DNA of 64,000 bases from Shewanella vesiculosa (lineage in GTDB: Bacteria; Pseudomonadota; Gammaproteobacteria; Enterobacterales; Shewanellaceae): positions 558,001 to 622,000 of the forward strand of contig NZ_CP073588.1 in assembly GCF_021560015.1 (NCBI RefSeq), written 5' to 3'. Under the pieces are notes generated by a model. It had not been told where the DNA came from. It was given only the letters and a program-made list of their open reading frames with translations, and searched no databases. Shown one piece after another: positions 46,065 through 56,484 of the stretch (position 1 is its first letter; the number at the start of each line of letters is the position of its first letter). The position numbers and the translations under genes were made by a program.

Positions 46065-49000
46065 CTACTTTGCCGGGCGTGCCATATCAGCTGATGCACT
46101 GTTGTTTATTGCGACTTTTGGCGCACTAGTTTCAGTTGCTTGGGCTTCATAAGTACGTCCTTGAGGCACCGCTTTCTGTTCACGAACATCCACTGTAGGT
46201 TTAGTCATGTCAGATGACACCATAGAACCGAAGCGACTTGCTTTTACAGGTGCTTTTGCTGCTGTAGTGGTGTCAGTAGAAACAACAGTCTCTACTGCAG
46301 GCGCAACGTCTTTAGCTGCAGGTTTAGCTTGACGAACGATTGCCGCAGGCTTGGCCATTGGTGCCGATGCATTAGATGTAACGGCTTTATCCTGCTTGCT
46401 TTCTGCGGTTGTTTCCATCGCCTCTAACGATGCTGCCTCAGCGACTAACGCTTGTTTAGCTGGAGCATCAATAGGGGTTTTAGCGATTTCAACTGCTGAA
46501 GTTTCAACTGCTGTAGTTTCAACTGTCGCTGCAGTTTCGATTACGTCAGCTGTGTTGACTACCGGAGGCGTTTCAGCTGCTTGCTCTTGCTGCAGGAGTG
46601 TCTGCGACAACGTTAGCTGGCTCAACATCAACCTCAGTCTCTTCTGTATCAGTCACTTCAGTCTTTTTAACATCAGCCTTGACGACTTCTGCCGCTGGAG
46701 TAACTGTTGCTGCATCAGTGGCAGTCACAGGCGTTTTAACCTGAGTTTTGGTTTTAGCTTGTTCAGCGTCTAACAGCTTCTCTAGCTCATCATTAGGTGT
46801 GAAAACGGCTTGTTGTGTCGACCCCCGTTTCATCATCACGACGACGGCGTTGACCAGCAGCACGTAGGTGGCGAGGGCTACGACGACTACGACGTTGACC
46901 TTCACGACCTTCAGCTTCACTTTCTGATGCCGCATCATCGGTATTCGCGCTTTGCTCATCAGTTTCTTTTGCAACATCAGAGTGGGTCGCAACCGTTTCA
47001 TTAACAGTGTTGTCTTCAGCTGGAGCCGCTTCTGTTTTCACTTCAACGTCAGCTTTCACTTCAACAGCTGGAGTGTCTGTTTCAACTTGGGCAGTAGAGG
47101 TAACCTTGGTGATTTCTGTTGCTACATCAGCTGCTTCAACCGCCGTGCCTTCTGCAACTTCGGTCGTTTGCTCTGTTTTCTCTTTCCGAGGCTGACGTCG
47201 GCTACGTGGTGCTCTAGTCTCTGATTTTTTATCATCAGATGCTTTCGGCTCAACATTGTTGGCTTCAGATGCGATCAGTTCTACTGATGATTCAGTTGAT
47301 TTACTATCAATAACCTCGGTTGTTGATAATGCTTCATTCTGTTCACTTTCAATACGCACTTTACGACGCATGTTACGACGTTGGCGACGCTCTCTAGCGG
47401 CTTCCTGCTTTGGTGATTTCTCTACAGTGGCCTTAGGTTCTGCCACTTTAGCGTCAGCTACTTTGGTTTCGCTAACGGGTAATGCTTTGTCAACTTTGTC
47501 AGCTCTTGGTTTATTTTTAGCGTTGTCATCTTGAGCAGTATTTCGACTGTTTCGCTCATTACGCTTGTTCTGAGGACGACCTTCAGTGGTGTCTTTCGAT
47601 TTGTCACTGTCATTGCGTTGACGACGGCTATCATTGCGCTTGTCATTGCGGTTACCACTATCGTTACGTGTCTCATTACGACGAGTGTTACGACGTGGGT
47701 TAGTCTGAGTGCTGTCTTTAGTCTGCGCTGTCGCTTTGGTATCTTTCACCTCAGTTTCATTAGCAGAGAATAGGGCGCTGATTGCTGAGATGACTCGTGA
47801 AAACAATCCTGGCTGAGTAGATGCTGTCGCAGGGGCAACATTTACAGGTGCGGTTTTGACGAGATCTTCAGCAGCTTTTTGTGGGGCAGCAAAGCCTTTT
47901 AATGCTGGTTCTGGTGATGCCGCGCGCTCTAATTTACGAGGCTCATACAATTTTGCTGCTGGCTGTTCTACGCGCTTATAGCTTGATTCACTGACTTCAT
48001 CGTCACTCTTACGACGTACCACACGGTAATCTGGGGTTTGCATGTGTGCATCTGGAATGATGTACACTTCAACTTGATGACGCTCTTCAGTAATACGGAT
48101 CGCTTTACGCTTTTCGTTTAATAAGAAAGCCGCCACATCAACTGGCACAATCGCTTCGATTTGTGTGGTGTTTTCTTTAATGGCTTCTTCTTCCATTAAA
48201 CGTAAAATTGATAGTGCTAATGATTCAGTACTGCGAATAGTACCTTGGCCATGACAACGAGGGCATAAATGTGCTGCAGACTCTTCTAGTGATGGACGTA
48301 GGCGTTGACGCGACATTTCCATTAAACCGAAACGAGAAATACGGCCCAATTGAACACGTGCACGGTCATGGTGTACGGCATCACGTAAACGGTTTTCAAC
48401 TTCACGCTGGTGGCGAACAGGGGTCATATCGATAAAGTCGATAACCACTAAACCACCTAAATCGCGAAGACGTAATTGACGTGCAATTTCATCAGCTGCT
48501 TCAAGGTTTGTGTTCAGTGCAGTTTCTTCAATATCACCGCCTTTAGTGGCTCGGGCAGAGTTGATATCAATAGACGTTAATGCTTCTGTGGGGTCAATAA
48601 CAATTGATCCGCCTGATGGTAAACGCACTTCACGTTGGAATGCCGACTCGATTTGAGACTCGATCTGGAAGTGAGTAAATAGAGGCACTTCAGAGTCATA
48701 TAGTTTGACGCGTTCGACAAAATCAGGACGAACTAAACCAATGTGCAGTTTAGCTTCTTCAAAAATTCGTGGATGATCGATAAGGATTTCACCCACATCA
48801 CGACGTAAATAGTCACGAATAGCACGAACAATGACGTTGCTTTCTTGATGAATTAAGAAGGGGGCAGCCTTGCTTTGAGCGGCTTCTTGAATCGCATCCC
48901 AATGATGTTGTAGTACTTTCAAGTCCCACTTTAGTTCTGTTGACTCTTTGCCTACACCAGCCGTACGCACGATTAAGCCCATACCATTAGGTACTTCTAG

Positions 49001-49471
49001 CTCAGACATCGCTTCTTTAAGTTCGGTGCGCTCATCACCTTCGATACGACGAGAAATACCGCCAGCACGAGGGTTATTTGGCATTAAGACTAGGTAAGAA
49101 CCAGCAAGACTAATAAAGGTAGTTAATGCAGCGCCCTTGTTGCCACGTTCTTCTTTATCGATTTGAACAATGACTTCTTGGCCTTCTTGCAGGACTTCTT
49201 TGATGTTTGGACGGCCTTGGAAGGAATATCCTTTAGGGAAATATTCACGACCAATTTCTTTTAGAGGTAAAAAACCGTGACGATCTGCACCGTAGTCAAC
49301 AAATGCGGCTTCAAGTGACGGCTCTACGCGAGTGATTTTACCTTTATAGATATTTGATTTTTTCTGTTCATGACCAGGACTTTCGATGTCTAGATCATAC
49401 AGTTCTTGCCCATCAACTAGGGCTACGCGCAACTCTTCTGATTGAGTTGCATTAATTAACATACGTTTCAT
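46065..49471 (-). pseudogene. rne: Ribonuclease E, with two frameshifts in the C-terminal region
   Basis: RNase E is the essential endonuclease of mRNA decay and rRNA/tRNA processing and the scaffold of the degradosome. The catalytic half is intact: S1 domain ([23 protein letters not shown]), DNase I-like domain with [14 protein letters not shown], and the Zn-link CPRCHGQGT. The low-complexity scaffold half (from about residue 520) is Arg/Glu/Thr/Ala rich. It breaks at a run of five G (minus strand, 46822-46826) and again near 46588-46600. Removing one base at each gives 1134 residues, the normal size for this group. The final GRTYEAQATETSAPKVAI segment is in frame only after both corrections. 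Confidence 0.9.
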
Positions 49472-50098
49472 GATGACGTGATTCTTCTAAATGAGGTCAT
49501 CAAACAACACGATCTTTCTGCATTACGGGCCTGAATTAATCGGTATAACCTCACGGCTAGATCCAGGCAATTAGGTGCTCATTACTGTAAAACGCAGTCA
49601 CTGCGTGTCGCATCCTATTTATGGCTTATTTTCTAGTGTTTACAAAAACAAGGAATTCGTTGACTTACAACCAACCCCATAAATTATGGTATTTTAATCC
49701 GTTAATGCCCAAGTCGAATCGGTTTGTTTGATAACAAGCTAAAATGTTGTTCGAATTTGGGGCGATTTACCACAGTTAAATTAAAATCTTTATTGAATAC
49801 TTACGGTTTAATTGTACAAACGGTTTCTTATCGTTTTTTAATAAATACAATTTGCAAATCAATGATTTGCTACCGGTTAGGTTCATTTTTATAACTGCTA
49901 GTTTTTCGCATTTGGTGAAAGTTGTGAACACTTTATCCACTGTTTACTCTCAACCTGTGGGCAAATATAGCAACAATCGCTATTTTCAGCAATCAAAAGC
50001 CCATATTCTTTCGCGTATTTATTTGAAGTCCAATGCGGCAATAGCCAAGCATTTACTAGATAAGGTACACTATTACGGTTACTACTATATGGCGCATC
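49472..50098. other. Divergent control region of rne and rluC
   Basis: A 627-base AT-rich region. The left part (49472-49640) would be the rne 5' leader on the minus strand and contains two inverted repeats: ACGCAGT/ACTGCGT at about 49592-49606 and GCCTG/CAGGC near 49530-49570. The right part leads to rluC and holds a 17-bp perfect palindrome at 49854-49870. No gene is supported. Confidence 0.5.
49485..49640 (-). promoter_or_regulatory. Putative structured rne leader
   Basis: In E. coli RNase E controls its own mRNA through hairpins in a long 5' leader. This stretch can form a hairpin closed by GCCTG/CAGGC and a second at the ACGCAGT repeat, consistent with such a leader. I cannot confirm homology to the known rne leader family by eye. 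Confidence 0.4.
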
Positions 50099-51055
50099 AT
50101 GAATACTGAAACCACCCCCCAAGTTGAATACGTGACTATCGACGAAGATCATTTTGAACAACGCATCGATAATTTTTTGCTGACTAAATTAAAAGGCGTA
50201 CCGAAAAGCATGATCTATCGGATTGTGCGTAAAGGCGAAGTGCGGGTAAATAAAAAACGCATTAAGCCGGAATATAAATTACAAATCGGAGACATTGTTA
50301 GGGTTCCGCCTGTTCGTGTTGCCGAAAAAGACAATCGCAAGGCACCATCACCTAATTTATCAAGAGTGTCTCAGCTTGAAGAACGTATCATCCATGAAGA
50401 TAATCATTTAATTGTGTTAAACAAGCCTGCCGGTATTGCAGTACATGGCGGAAGTGGCGTGGATTATGGTGTGATTGAAGGCTTACGCTCATTGCGTCCA
50501 CAGCAAAAGTTTTTAGAGTTAGTACATCGTTTAGATAAAGATACGTCTGGTGTGTTGCTTGTGGCTAAAAAACGCAGTGCCTTGAAGCATCTGCATGAAC
50601 AATTGCGCAGTAAAACCATGCAAAAAGATTATTTAGCCTTGGTGCGTGGCGAATGGCAGGCAAGCGATAAAGTGGTTAAAGCACCACTGTTAAAAATCAC
50701 TTTAAAGTCGGGCGAACGCATTGTGCGAGTCAATAAAGAGGGTAAAGAGTCTGAAACCCGCTATAAGATTATGCAGCGTTACCAAGGTTGTACTTTAGTT
50801 AAGGCTAGTCCTGTTACAGGACGAACCCATCAGATACGAGTGCATTGTCAGTATGCTGGTCATGCTATTGCTTGTGATGATAAATACAGTGAGCAGCAAT
50901 TTGATGACAGTATGCGGGCCTTAGGTTTAGACCGTTTGTTTTTGCATGCCGCAGAACTTAAATTTACTCATCCTGAAAATGATCAAGTTATGCAGGTTAA
51001 AGCGCCTTTAGACCCAGTGCTACTGAGCACACTTGAGAAGTTGAAAAGAGTATAA
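50099..51055 (+). CDS. rluC: 23S rRNA pseudouridine synthase RluC
   Basis: RluC makes pseudouridines 955, 2504 and 2580 of 23S rRNA. The 318-residue product (E. coli 319) has an N-terminal S4 RNA-binding domain (RIDNFLLTKLKGVPKSMIYRIVRKGEVRVN). The catalytic motif HRLDKDTSGVLLVAKK lies near residue 142, with the essential Asp. The VTGRTHQIRVH segment follows. It is divergent from rne, the same arrangement as in E. coli. Confidence 0.95.
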   Translation: MNTETTPQVEYVTIDEDHFEQRIDNFLLTKLKGVPKSMIYRIVRKGEVRVNKKRIKPEYKLQIGDIVRVPPVRVAEKDNRKAPSPNLSRVSQLEERIIHEDNHLIVLNKPAGIAVHGGSGVDYGVIEGLRSLRPQQKFLELVHRLDKDTSGVLLVAKKRSALKHLHEQLRSKTMQKDYLALVRGEWQASDKVVKAPLLKITLKSGERIVRVNKEGKESETRYKIMQRYQGCTLVKASPVTGRTHQIRVHCQYAGHAIACDDKYSEQQFDDSMRALGLDRLFLHAAELKFTHPENDQVMQVKAPLDPVLLSTLEKLKRV

Positions 51056-51086
51056 AGGCACACAGCAAATAGAGTAGGGCATTATA

Positions 51087-51734
51087 TTGAACAGTAAAGA
51101 GAAAGCTTTTGACCTGGTTATTTTTGATTGGGATGGCACGCTAATGGACACTGTGGGTAAAATCGTGTCTTGTATGCAAAATGTCGCTCAAGAATTAATG
51201 TTACCCATTCCATCCGAGCAGGAAGTGAGAGATGTCATTGGTTTATCTTTACCCCAAATTATGCCGATTTTATTTGCTGATCATCAAAACCATCAACAAA
51301 TTATTGATTGTTATCGACGTCACCATGTTGCGAGTGTGCTACTCACGCCTTTATTCGATGGCGTCGAATTACTGATCCGTAATCTATTTGATGCGGGTTA
51401 TCATTTAGCTATTGCTACAGGGAAAGGTCGACAAGGTCTTGATAATGTATTAGCTCTCACAGGGTTAGGCGATTATTTTCATGCGACCCGTTGCGCCGAT
51501 GACGCACAAAGTAAGCCGCATCCTGAGATGTTGTATTCGTTATTGGCTCATTTTGATGTTACCGCAGACAGAGCCATTATGATTGGCGATTCAATTCACG
51601 ACTTAGCCATGGCCAATAATGCTGGCATGGCAAGTATAGGTGTGAGTTATGGCGCCCATAATGAATCCAGACTCAATCTATTAAACCCGCGTGCTATTGT
51701 AGACCAGCCTTGTGCGATTCGTGACTATCTTTAA
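51087..51734 (+). CDS. HAD-family hydrolase, phosphoglycolate phosphatase-like
   Basis: A 215-residue haloacid dehalogenase superfamily phosphatase. Motif I is VIFDWDGTLMDT (about residues 11-22), motif II IATGKG, motif III Lys in SKPHPEML, and motif IV IMIGDSIHDLAMANNAG. The helical cap between motifs I and II is of the beta-phosphoglucomutase/Gph type. The substrate is unknown. It starts with TTG at 51087, 31 bases after rluC, and probably shares its transcript. Confidence 0.88.
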   Translation: MNSKEKAFDLVIFDWDGTLMDTVGKIVSCMQNVAQELMLPIPSEQEVRDVIGLSLPQIMPILFADHQNHQQIIDCYRRHHVASVLLTPLFDGVELLIRNLFDAGYHLAIATGKGRQGLDNVLALTGLGDYFHATRCADDAQSKPHPEMLYSLLAHFDVTADRAIMIGDSIHDLAMANNAGMASIGVSYGAHNESRLNLLNPRAIVDQPCAIRDYL

Positions 51735-51932
51735 TTTTTATGGCCGATGTGATGATGATAGTCGCATTACGGCATTGAAGATAAGTGTGTCCGACGCTGT
51801 ATCGTATTCGCTTCTGTATGATACTCAGCTTACTTCTGTGTTATGTCTCTTGTTATAACCACATCAAGCACAGATACCATTATCTACCCCCATCTCCCCT
51901 TATTAAATTCGATATCAGTATTTGTTGGTTGA

Positions 51933-52541
51933 TCATTCTGGTGCTTGACTGAGTACATCTACACCGTGCTGAGCGAGTAAATCTATCAGTTTAATTAATG
52001 GTAGACCGATTAGGGTGTTAGGGTCATCACCTTCTAAACGCTCAAACAGAGCTATACCTAATCCTTCACATTTGAAACTTCCGGCACAATATAATGGTTG
52101 TTCTGTATTGATGTAGTAGCGAATTTGCTCCGCAGATAAATGTTTAAAATGAACCGTAAACGGTTCAACACAAGATAACATTTGTTGATTGGCACTATTG
52201 AATACTGCAAGGCCGGTATAAAAAGTAATAGCTTGACCTGACGCCGCGCTTAATTGCGCTATCGCATTGTCTACTGTGTGAGGCTTACCAATAATTTGAC
52301 CGTTAATCAGTGCAACTTGATCCGAACCTATAATTAATTGCGGCACTGATTTGTTCTCTATTAGTTGGGCGCCTGCGAATGCTTTTTGTTCGGCTAAGCG
52401 TTTGACTAAAGATAATGCGGTTTCATTTTTTGCTGGCGATTCATCAATATTAGGGTTAACACAGTTAAACGGCAGCATTAATTTAGCTAATAATTGCTGA
52501 CGAAAAGGTGAGGTTGATGCAAGTACAAGATTGAATTCCAT
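51933..52541 (-). CDS. yceF: Maf-family nucleotide pyrophosphatase YceF
   Basis: YceF hydrolyses 7-methyl-GTP and related modified nucleotides. The 202-residue product starts with [17 protein letters not shown], the Maf motif, and has NPNIDESPA and [12 protein letters not shown], where the catalytic Asp lies. Length is near E. coli YceF (194). It is divergent from yceD, as in E. coli. Confidence 0.92.
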   Translation of the reverse strand: MEFNLVLASTSPFRQQLLAKLMLPFNCVNPNIDESPAKNETALSLVKRLAEQKAFAGAQLIENKSVPQLIIGSDQVALINGQIIGKPHTVDNAIAQLSAASGQAITFYTGLAVFNSANQQMLSCVEPFTVHFKHLSAEQIRYYINTEQPLYCAGSFKCEGLGIALFERLEGDDPNTLIGLPLIKLIDLLAQHGVDVLSQAPE

Positions 52542-52750
52542 TGGCTTTGTTTCAGTATTTGTTGGCTAATAACAGAATATTAGTCAGTTTACTGTATTCA
52601 TCTATGCAAATGGAGCATTTTTCTCGAGTAATGCTTGTGTGATTGGTTTGGGTTCGGTAAAATTTGCCAACTTTCAAATTCAATGCCGGATTTAAAGAGT
52701 ACCTAAAGTTCGTTATTAGGTGAGGTTACCGTATTTTTACGGAAATTTTC

Positions 52751-52778
52751 TTTGACTCCAGCGTTTTCAAACTATAAT
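52751..52778 (+). promoter_or_regulatory. Strong promoter of yceD-rpmF and the fab cluster
   Basis: TTTGAC (52751-52756), a 16-base spacer and a consensus TATAAT (52773-52778), followed by a GC-rich discriminator (GCGCGCC). The expected start near 52785 lies only about 5 bases before the yceD ATG at 52790. Confidence 0.75.
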
Positions 52779-52789
52779 ATGCGCGCCTT

Positions 52790-53314
52790 ATGCAAACAGT
52801 AAAGATACCGGTTTCAATTGATCCTATACGCGCTGCCTCTAGCGGCCTTCGTTATGAAGGTATCATTTTAGGCAAGCAACTAAAGCGATTAAGCGAGTTA
52901 TGTGCCGGCGACTGTTCCGACGTAGTTGTGTCGTTGGAATGTGGCGTCGATTTACAGGGGATAGTCTACCTTCGCGGGAAGGCTGTGACGGAGCTCACTC
53001 TGCTATGTCAACGTTGCATGACACAATTTACTACTGAGGTTACGGTCGACTTTTGTTTTAGTCCTTGTAAGACTGAGGCAGAAATCGATGAGCTCCCGGA
53101 TGCGTATGACCCAATTGAGTGTAATGAGATTGGTGAAGTACGTCTGCATCAATTGATTGAAGATGAATTGATAGTCGCTATGCCTATCATCCCGATGCAC
53201 GATGATAATAATTGTAAGTCTGGGTCGAAAGATATAGTTGTAGGCGAGATCGAACCCGCTCATGAGGAGCGTCCAAATCCGTTTGCAGTGTTAGAAAAAC
53301 TGAAGAGCAAGTAA
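52790..53314 (+). CDS. yceD: 23S rRNA accumulation protein YceD (DUF177)
   Basis: YceD is a conserved partner of rpmF, important for 23S rRNA accumulation in E. coli and plants. The 174-residue product (E. coli 173) begins MQTVKIPVSIDPIRAA, nearly as in E. coli. It contains ELTLLCQRCMTQFTTEV, with the Cys pair typical of the family, and the NPFAVLEKLKSK end. There is no ribosome binding site, and the predicted transcript start is only a few bases upstream, so the message appears nearly leaderless. rpmF follows after 18 bases. Confidence 0.93.
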   Translation: MQTVKIPVSIDPIRAASSGLRYEGIILGKQLKRLSELCAGDCSDVVVSLECGVDLQGIVYLRGKAVTELTLLCQRCMTQFTTEVTVDFCFSPCKTEAEIDELPDAYDPIECNEIGEVRLHQLIEDELIVAMPIIPMHDDNNCKSGSKDIVVGEIEPAHEERPNPFAVLEKLKSK

Positions 53315-53332
53315 TCGTAGGAGACAGGTCCA

Positions 53333-53503
53333 ATGGCTGTACAACAGAATAAAAAATCACGTTCAAAGCGCGGAATGCGTCGTTCACATGATTCATTGAG
53401 CACTGCTCAATTGTCAGTAGACGCAACTAGTGGTGAATTACATCTACGTCACAACGTGACTGCTGATGGTTTTTACCGCGGTAAAAAGGTTATCAACAAG
53501 TAA
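53333..53503 (+). CDS. rpmF: Large ribosomal subunit protein L32
   Basis: A 56-residue basic protein beginning [20 protein letters not shown], the L32 signature. It ends with the [17 protein letters not shown] segment, also typical. E. coli L32 has 57 residues. AGGAGA stands about 9 bases before the ATG. This is the non-zinc form, without the C-terminal Cys pairs seen in many other bacteria. It lies between yceD and plsX, coupling ribosome and lipid genes. Confidence 0.96.
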   Translation: MAVQQNKKSRSKRGMRRSHDSLSTAQLSVDATSGELHLRHNVTADGFYRGKKVINK

Positions 53504-53518
53504 TTTGTTGCTAATTGA

Positions 53519-54547
53519 ATGACAAATCTGACGCTTGCGTTAGATGCGATGGGGGGCGATCACGGCCCCCACGTGACAGTGCCTGCAGCCTTGCAGGCAT
53601 TGAAATTTAATACATCCCTAAAAATTATTTTGGTTGGCAATCAAACCGAAATAGAAAAATATATCCTTCAAGCTGATCCAACAACTTTATCCCGCATTGA
53701 AATAATTCATACCACTGAAGCTGTCACTATGTGTGATAGGCCCATTCATGCTTTGCGTTCACGTAAAAATAGCTCAATGAAAATTGCTATTGAACTGGTG
53801 CGCGATGGAAAAGCAGCTGCCTGCGTTAGCGCGGGTAACACGGGGGCGTTGATGGCGATGGCTAAGGTATTATTAAAAACCTTACCAGGCATTGATAGAC
53901 CAGCATTGGTATCTTGTTTACCAGCTATGACAGGCAAGCCTGTTTATCTGCTGGATTTAGGCGCCAATGTTTCTTGCGATTCCGAGACTTTATTTCAGTT
54001 TGCTATTATGGGGTCGGTATTGTGTGAAGCTGTTCATAAAAAGTCCCGGCCGAAAGTGGCATTATTGAACGTTGGTATTGAAGCGATTAAAGGGAATGAC
54101 CAAGTCCAACAGGCTGGCCAAATTCTTCAACATACGGACCAAATTAATTATATTGGTTTTGTAGAAGGCGATGAAATTTATACCGGTAATGTTGATGTGA
54201 TCGTTTGTGACGGATTTGTCGGCAACATCACCTTAAAAACCTCAGAGGGCATTGCCAAGCTATTAGTTCATCAATTAAAACGCGGCTTAAATGATGGTTT
54301 TTTTGTGCGTTTACTCTCCAAACTCATCGCTCCTCGCATACAAGCAGTACTCAGTAAGATGAACCCCGACCACTATAACGGTGCAAGTCTGATAGGATTG
54401 CGCGGAATAGTAGTAAAGAGTCATGGTAACGCGGATGAAGCTGCATTTTTACAAGCATTAAATTTAGCAGCAACAGAAGCAAAACGTCGTCTTCCTGAAA
54501 TGATTAAAGATCGTTTGGAGTCGATTCTTTTAGACATCAATAGCTGA
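53519..54547 (+). CDS. plsX: Phosphate acyltransferase PlsX
   Basis: PlsX converts acyl-ACP to acyl-phosphate at the start of phospholipid synthesis. The 342-residue product has [12 protein letters not shown] at the start, the [27 protein letters not shown] segment and [17 protein letters not shown], all family hallmarks. E. coli PlsX has 356 residues. It follows rpmF by 15 bases and precedes fabH by 8 bases. Confidence 0.95.
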   Translation: MTNLTLALDAMGGDHGPHVTVPAALQALKFNTSLKIILVGNQTEIEKYILQADPTTLSRIEIIHTTEAVTMCDRPIHALRSRKNSSMKIAIELVRDGKAAACVSAGNTGALMAMAKVLLKTLPGIDRPALVSCLPAMTGKPVYLLDLGANVSCDSETLFQFAIMGSVLCEAVHKKSRPKVALLNVGIEAIKGNDQVQQAGQILQHTDQINYIGFVEGDEIYTGNVDVIVCDGFVGNITLKTSEGIAKLLVHQLKRGLNDGFFVRLLSKLIAPRIQAVLSKMNPDHYNGASLIGLRGIVVKSHGNADEAAFLQALNLAATEAKRRLPEMIKDRLESILLDINS

Positions 54548-54555
54548 TCTCATAT

Positions 54556-55515
54556 ATGCACACAAAAATTCTCGGAACAGGTAGCTATCTACCTGTGCAA
54601 GTTCGTAGCAATCAAGATCTTGAAAAAATGGTTGAAACCAGTGACCAATGGATTGTTGATCGAACTGGTATCTCTGAGCGGCGTATTGCTGCAACAGACG
54701 AATCGGTTTCAACAATGGGTTATCAAGCGGCATTAAAAGCGCTTGAAATGGCTGGGATAGAAGCCAGTGATCTTGATATGATTGTTTGCGGAACCACAAG
54801 TGCATCAAACGCATTTCCTGCAGCAGCATGCGAAATTCAAGCCTTATTAGGCGTCAAAAATATTCCTGCCTTTGATATTGCAGCCGCATGTTCTGGTTTT
54901 ATTTATGCCTTATCCGTTGCAGATCAATTTGTTAAAAATGGTTCTGCTAAAAAAGTATTAGTCATTGGTTCAGATGTATTGTCGCGGATGTGTGATCCTT
55001 CTGATCGCTCCACGGTAATTTTGTTTGGTGATGGCGCTGGCGCTGCGATTATTGGTGTCAGTGATACCCCAGGTATTATTGCAACCCATATTTATGCAGA
55101 TGGTAGCCAAGGGGACTTATTAAAATGTTCTTTCCCGCCTCGCGCCAATGAAAGTTCTACAGCGGTCGGTTTTATGACGATGAAAGGCAACGATGTCTTT
55201 AAAGTGGCCGTGACACAGTTATCGAATGTCGTCACCGAAACCCTGCGCCTTAATAATGTCGATAAATCTGAAATTGACTGGTTAGTGCCACATCAAGCTA
55301 ATTTTCGCATTATCAATGCCACAGCCAAAAAATTGAACATGAGCTTAGATAAAGTGGTGCTTACCTTAGCTAGGCATGGTAATACCTCAGCCGCTTCCGT
55401 ACCCATTGCATTAGATGAAGCCGTTCGTGATGGCCGAATTCAGCGTGGGCAATTACTATTGCTGGAAGCCTTCGGTGGCGGTTTCGCTTGGGGCAGTGCA
55501 TTAATTCGTTTTTAA
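54556..55515 (+). CDS. fabH: 3-oxoacyl-ACP synthase III FabH
   Basis: FabH starts fatty acid synthesis by condensing acetyl-CoA and malonyl-ACP. The 319-residue product has the catalytic Cys in [14 protein letters not shown] (about residue 112), His in [10 protein letters not shown] (about 245) and Asn in [10 protein letters not shown] (about 275). Length matches E. coli FabH (317). It is within the plsX-fabHDG operon. Confidence 0.96.
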   Translation: MHTKILGTGSYLPVQVRSNQDLEKMVETSDQWIVDRTGISERRIAATDESVSTMGYQAALKALEMAGIEASDLDMIVCGTTSASNAFPAAACEIQALLGVKNIPAFDIAAACSGFIYALSVADQFVKNGSAKKVLVIGSDVLSRMCDPSDRSTVILFGDGAGAAIIGVSDTPGIIATHIYADGSQGDLLKCSFPPRANESSTAVGFMTMKGNDVFKVAVTQLSNVVTETLRLNNVDKSEIDWLVPHQANFRIINATAKKLNMSLDKVVLTLARHGNTSAASVPIALDEAVRDGRIQRGQLLLLEAFGGGFAWGSALIRF

Positions 55516-55547
55516 TTTTCAAATTATTTTTATACAGGTAACCGTTT

Positions 55548-56474
55548 ATGGAAAATGTTGCTTTTGTATTCCCTGGTCAAGGTTCTCAGGCCGTAGGGAT
55601 GTTAGCTGAATTGGCTCAAACTCATGCCATTATTGGCCAAACCTTTGCCGAGGCGAGTGATGCTTTAGGTTATGATTTATGGGATCTTGTTGCCAATGGC
55701 CCAGCTGAAACCTTAAATGAAACCGATAAAACTCAGCCTGCATTACTCACCGCAAGTGTGGCTATTTGGCGGGCATATCTAGCGTCTAACAAGCCTATGC
55801 CTTCAATACTTGCAGGCCATAGTCTTGGAGAATATTCTGCTTTAGTATGTGCCGGGGTGATTGAATTTACCGATGCTGTTAAATTGGTTGAGCTACGCGG
55901 AAAATTAATGCAACAAGCTGTACCTGCGGGTTCTGGAGCTATGTTTGCCATTATTGGACTTGCTGATGAGGCTATTGCCACTGCATGTGCGGAATCGGCG
56001 CAAGGTGATGTGGTGAGTCCTGTGAATTACAATAGTCCAGGGCAAGTTGTTATAGCGGGTGAAAAAGCCGCTGTAGAGCGCGCAGCCGCTGCGTGTAAAG
56101 CTGCAGGTGCTAAAATGGCAGTTGCGCTACCTGTTAGCGTTCCGTCCCATTGTGCATTAATGAAGCCTGCAGCCGATGAATTAGCTAAAGCCTTAATTGA
56201 GATGACGTTTTCTGAGCCTAGCATCAAGGTAATCAATAACGTTGATGTGGCAATGCCAACCGACGCTCAAGCAATTAAAGATGCGTTAGTGCGCCAATTG
56301 TATTGCCCGGTACGGTGGAGCGAAACTGTTGAGTGTATGGCGACACAAGGTGTTACAAAATTAGTAGAGTGTGGACCTGGTAAAGTATTAACCGGTTTAA
56401 CAAAAAGAATTAATAAATCGATATCCGCTCAAGCGGTTAATGATGTTGCTTCATTTGCAGCATTAGTCGAATAA
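55548..56474 (+). CDS. fabD: Malonyl-CoA:ACP transacylase FabD
   Basis: FabD loads malonyl groups onto ACP. The 308-residue product (E. coli 309) has VFPGQGSQAVGML at the start, the nucleophile Ser in AGHSLGEYSALV (about residue 92), the malonyl-binding Arg in VELRGKLMQ, and the His in SVPSHCALM (about 201). It lies between fabH and fabG. Confidence 0.96.
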   Translation: MENVAFVFPGQGSQAVGMLAELAQTHAIIGQTFAEASDALGYDLWDLVANGPAETLNETDKTQPALLTASVAIWRAYLASNKPMPSILAGHSLGEYSALVCAGVIEFTDAVKLVELRGKLMQQAVPAGSGAMFAIIGLADEAIATACAESAQGDVVSPVNYNSPGQVVIAGEKAAVERAAAACKAAGAKMAVALPVSVPSHCALMKPAADELAKALIEMTFSEPSIKVINNVDVAMPTDAQAIKDALVRQLYCPVRWSETVECMATQGVTKLVECGPGKVLTGLTKRINKSISAQAVNDVASFAALVE

Positions 56475-56484
56475 AGGAGTTGAT

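Noticed and set aside
46351..47773. Several open frames opposite the rne scaffold region
   Set aside because: Low-complexity shadows of the Arg/Glu/Thr/Ala-rich coding strand, without ribosome binding sites.
49931..49960. TTATCCACT and TGTGGGCAA near rluC as DnaA boxes
   Set aside because: Each deviates from the consensus; too weak to claim.
54530..54829. 99-residue open frame opposite fabH
   Set aside because: Shadow of the fabH start; no start signal or family resemblance.
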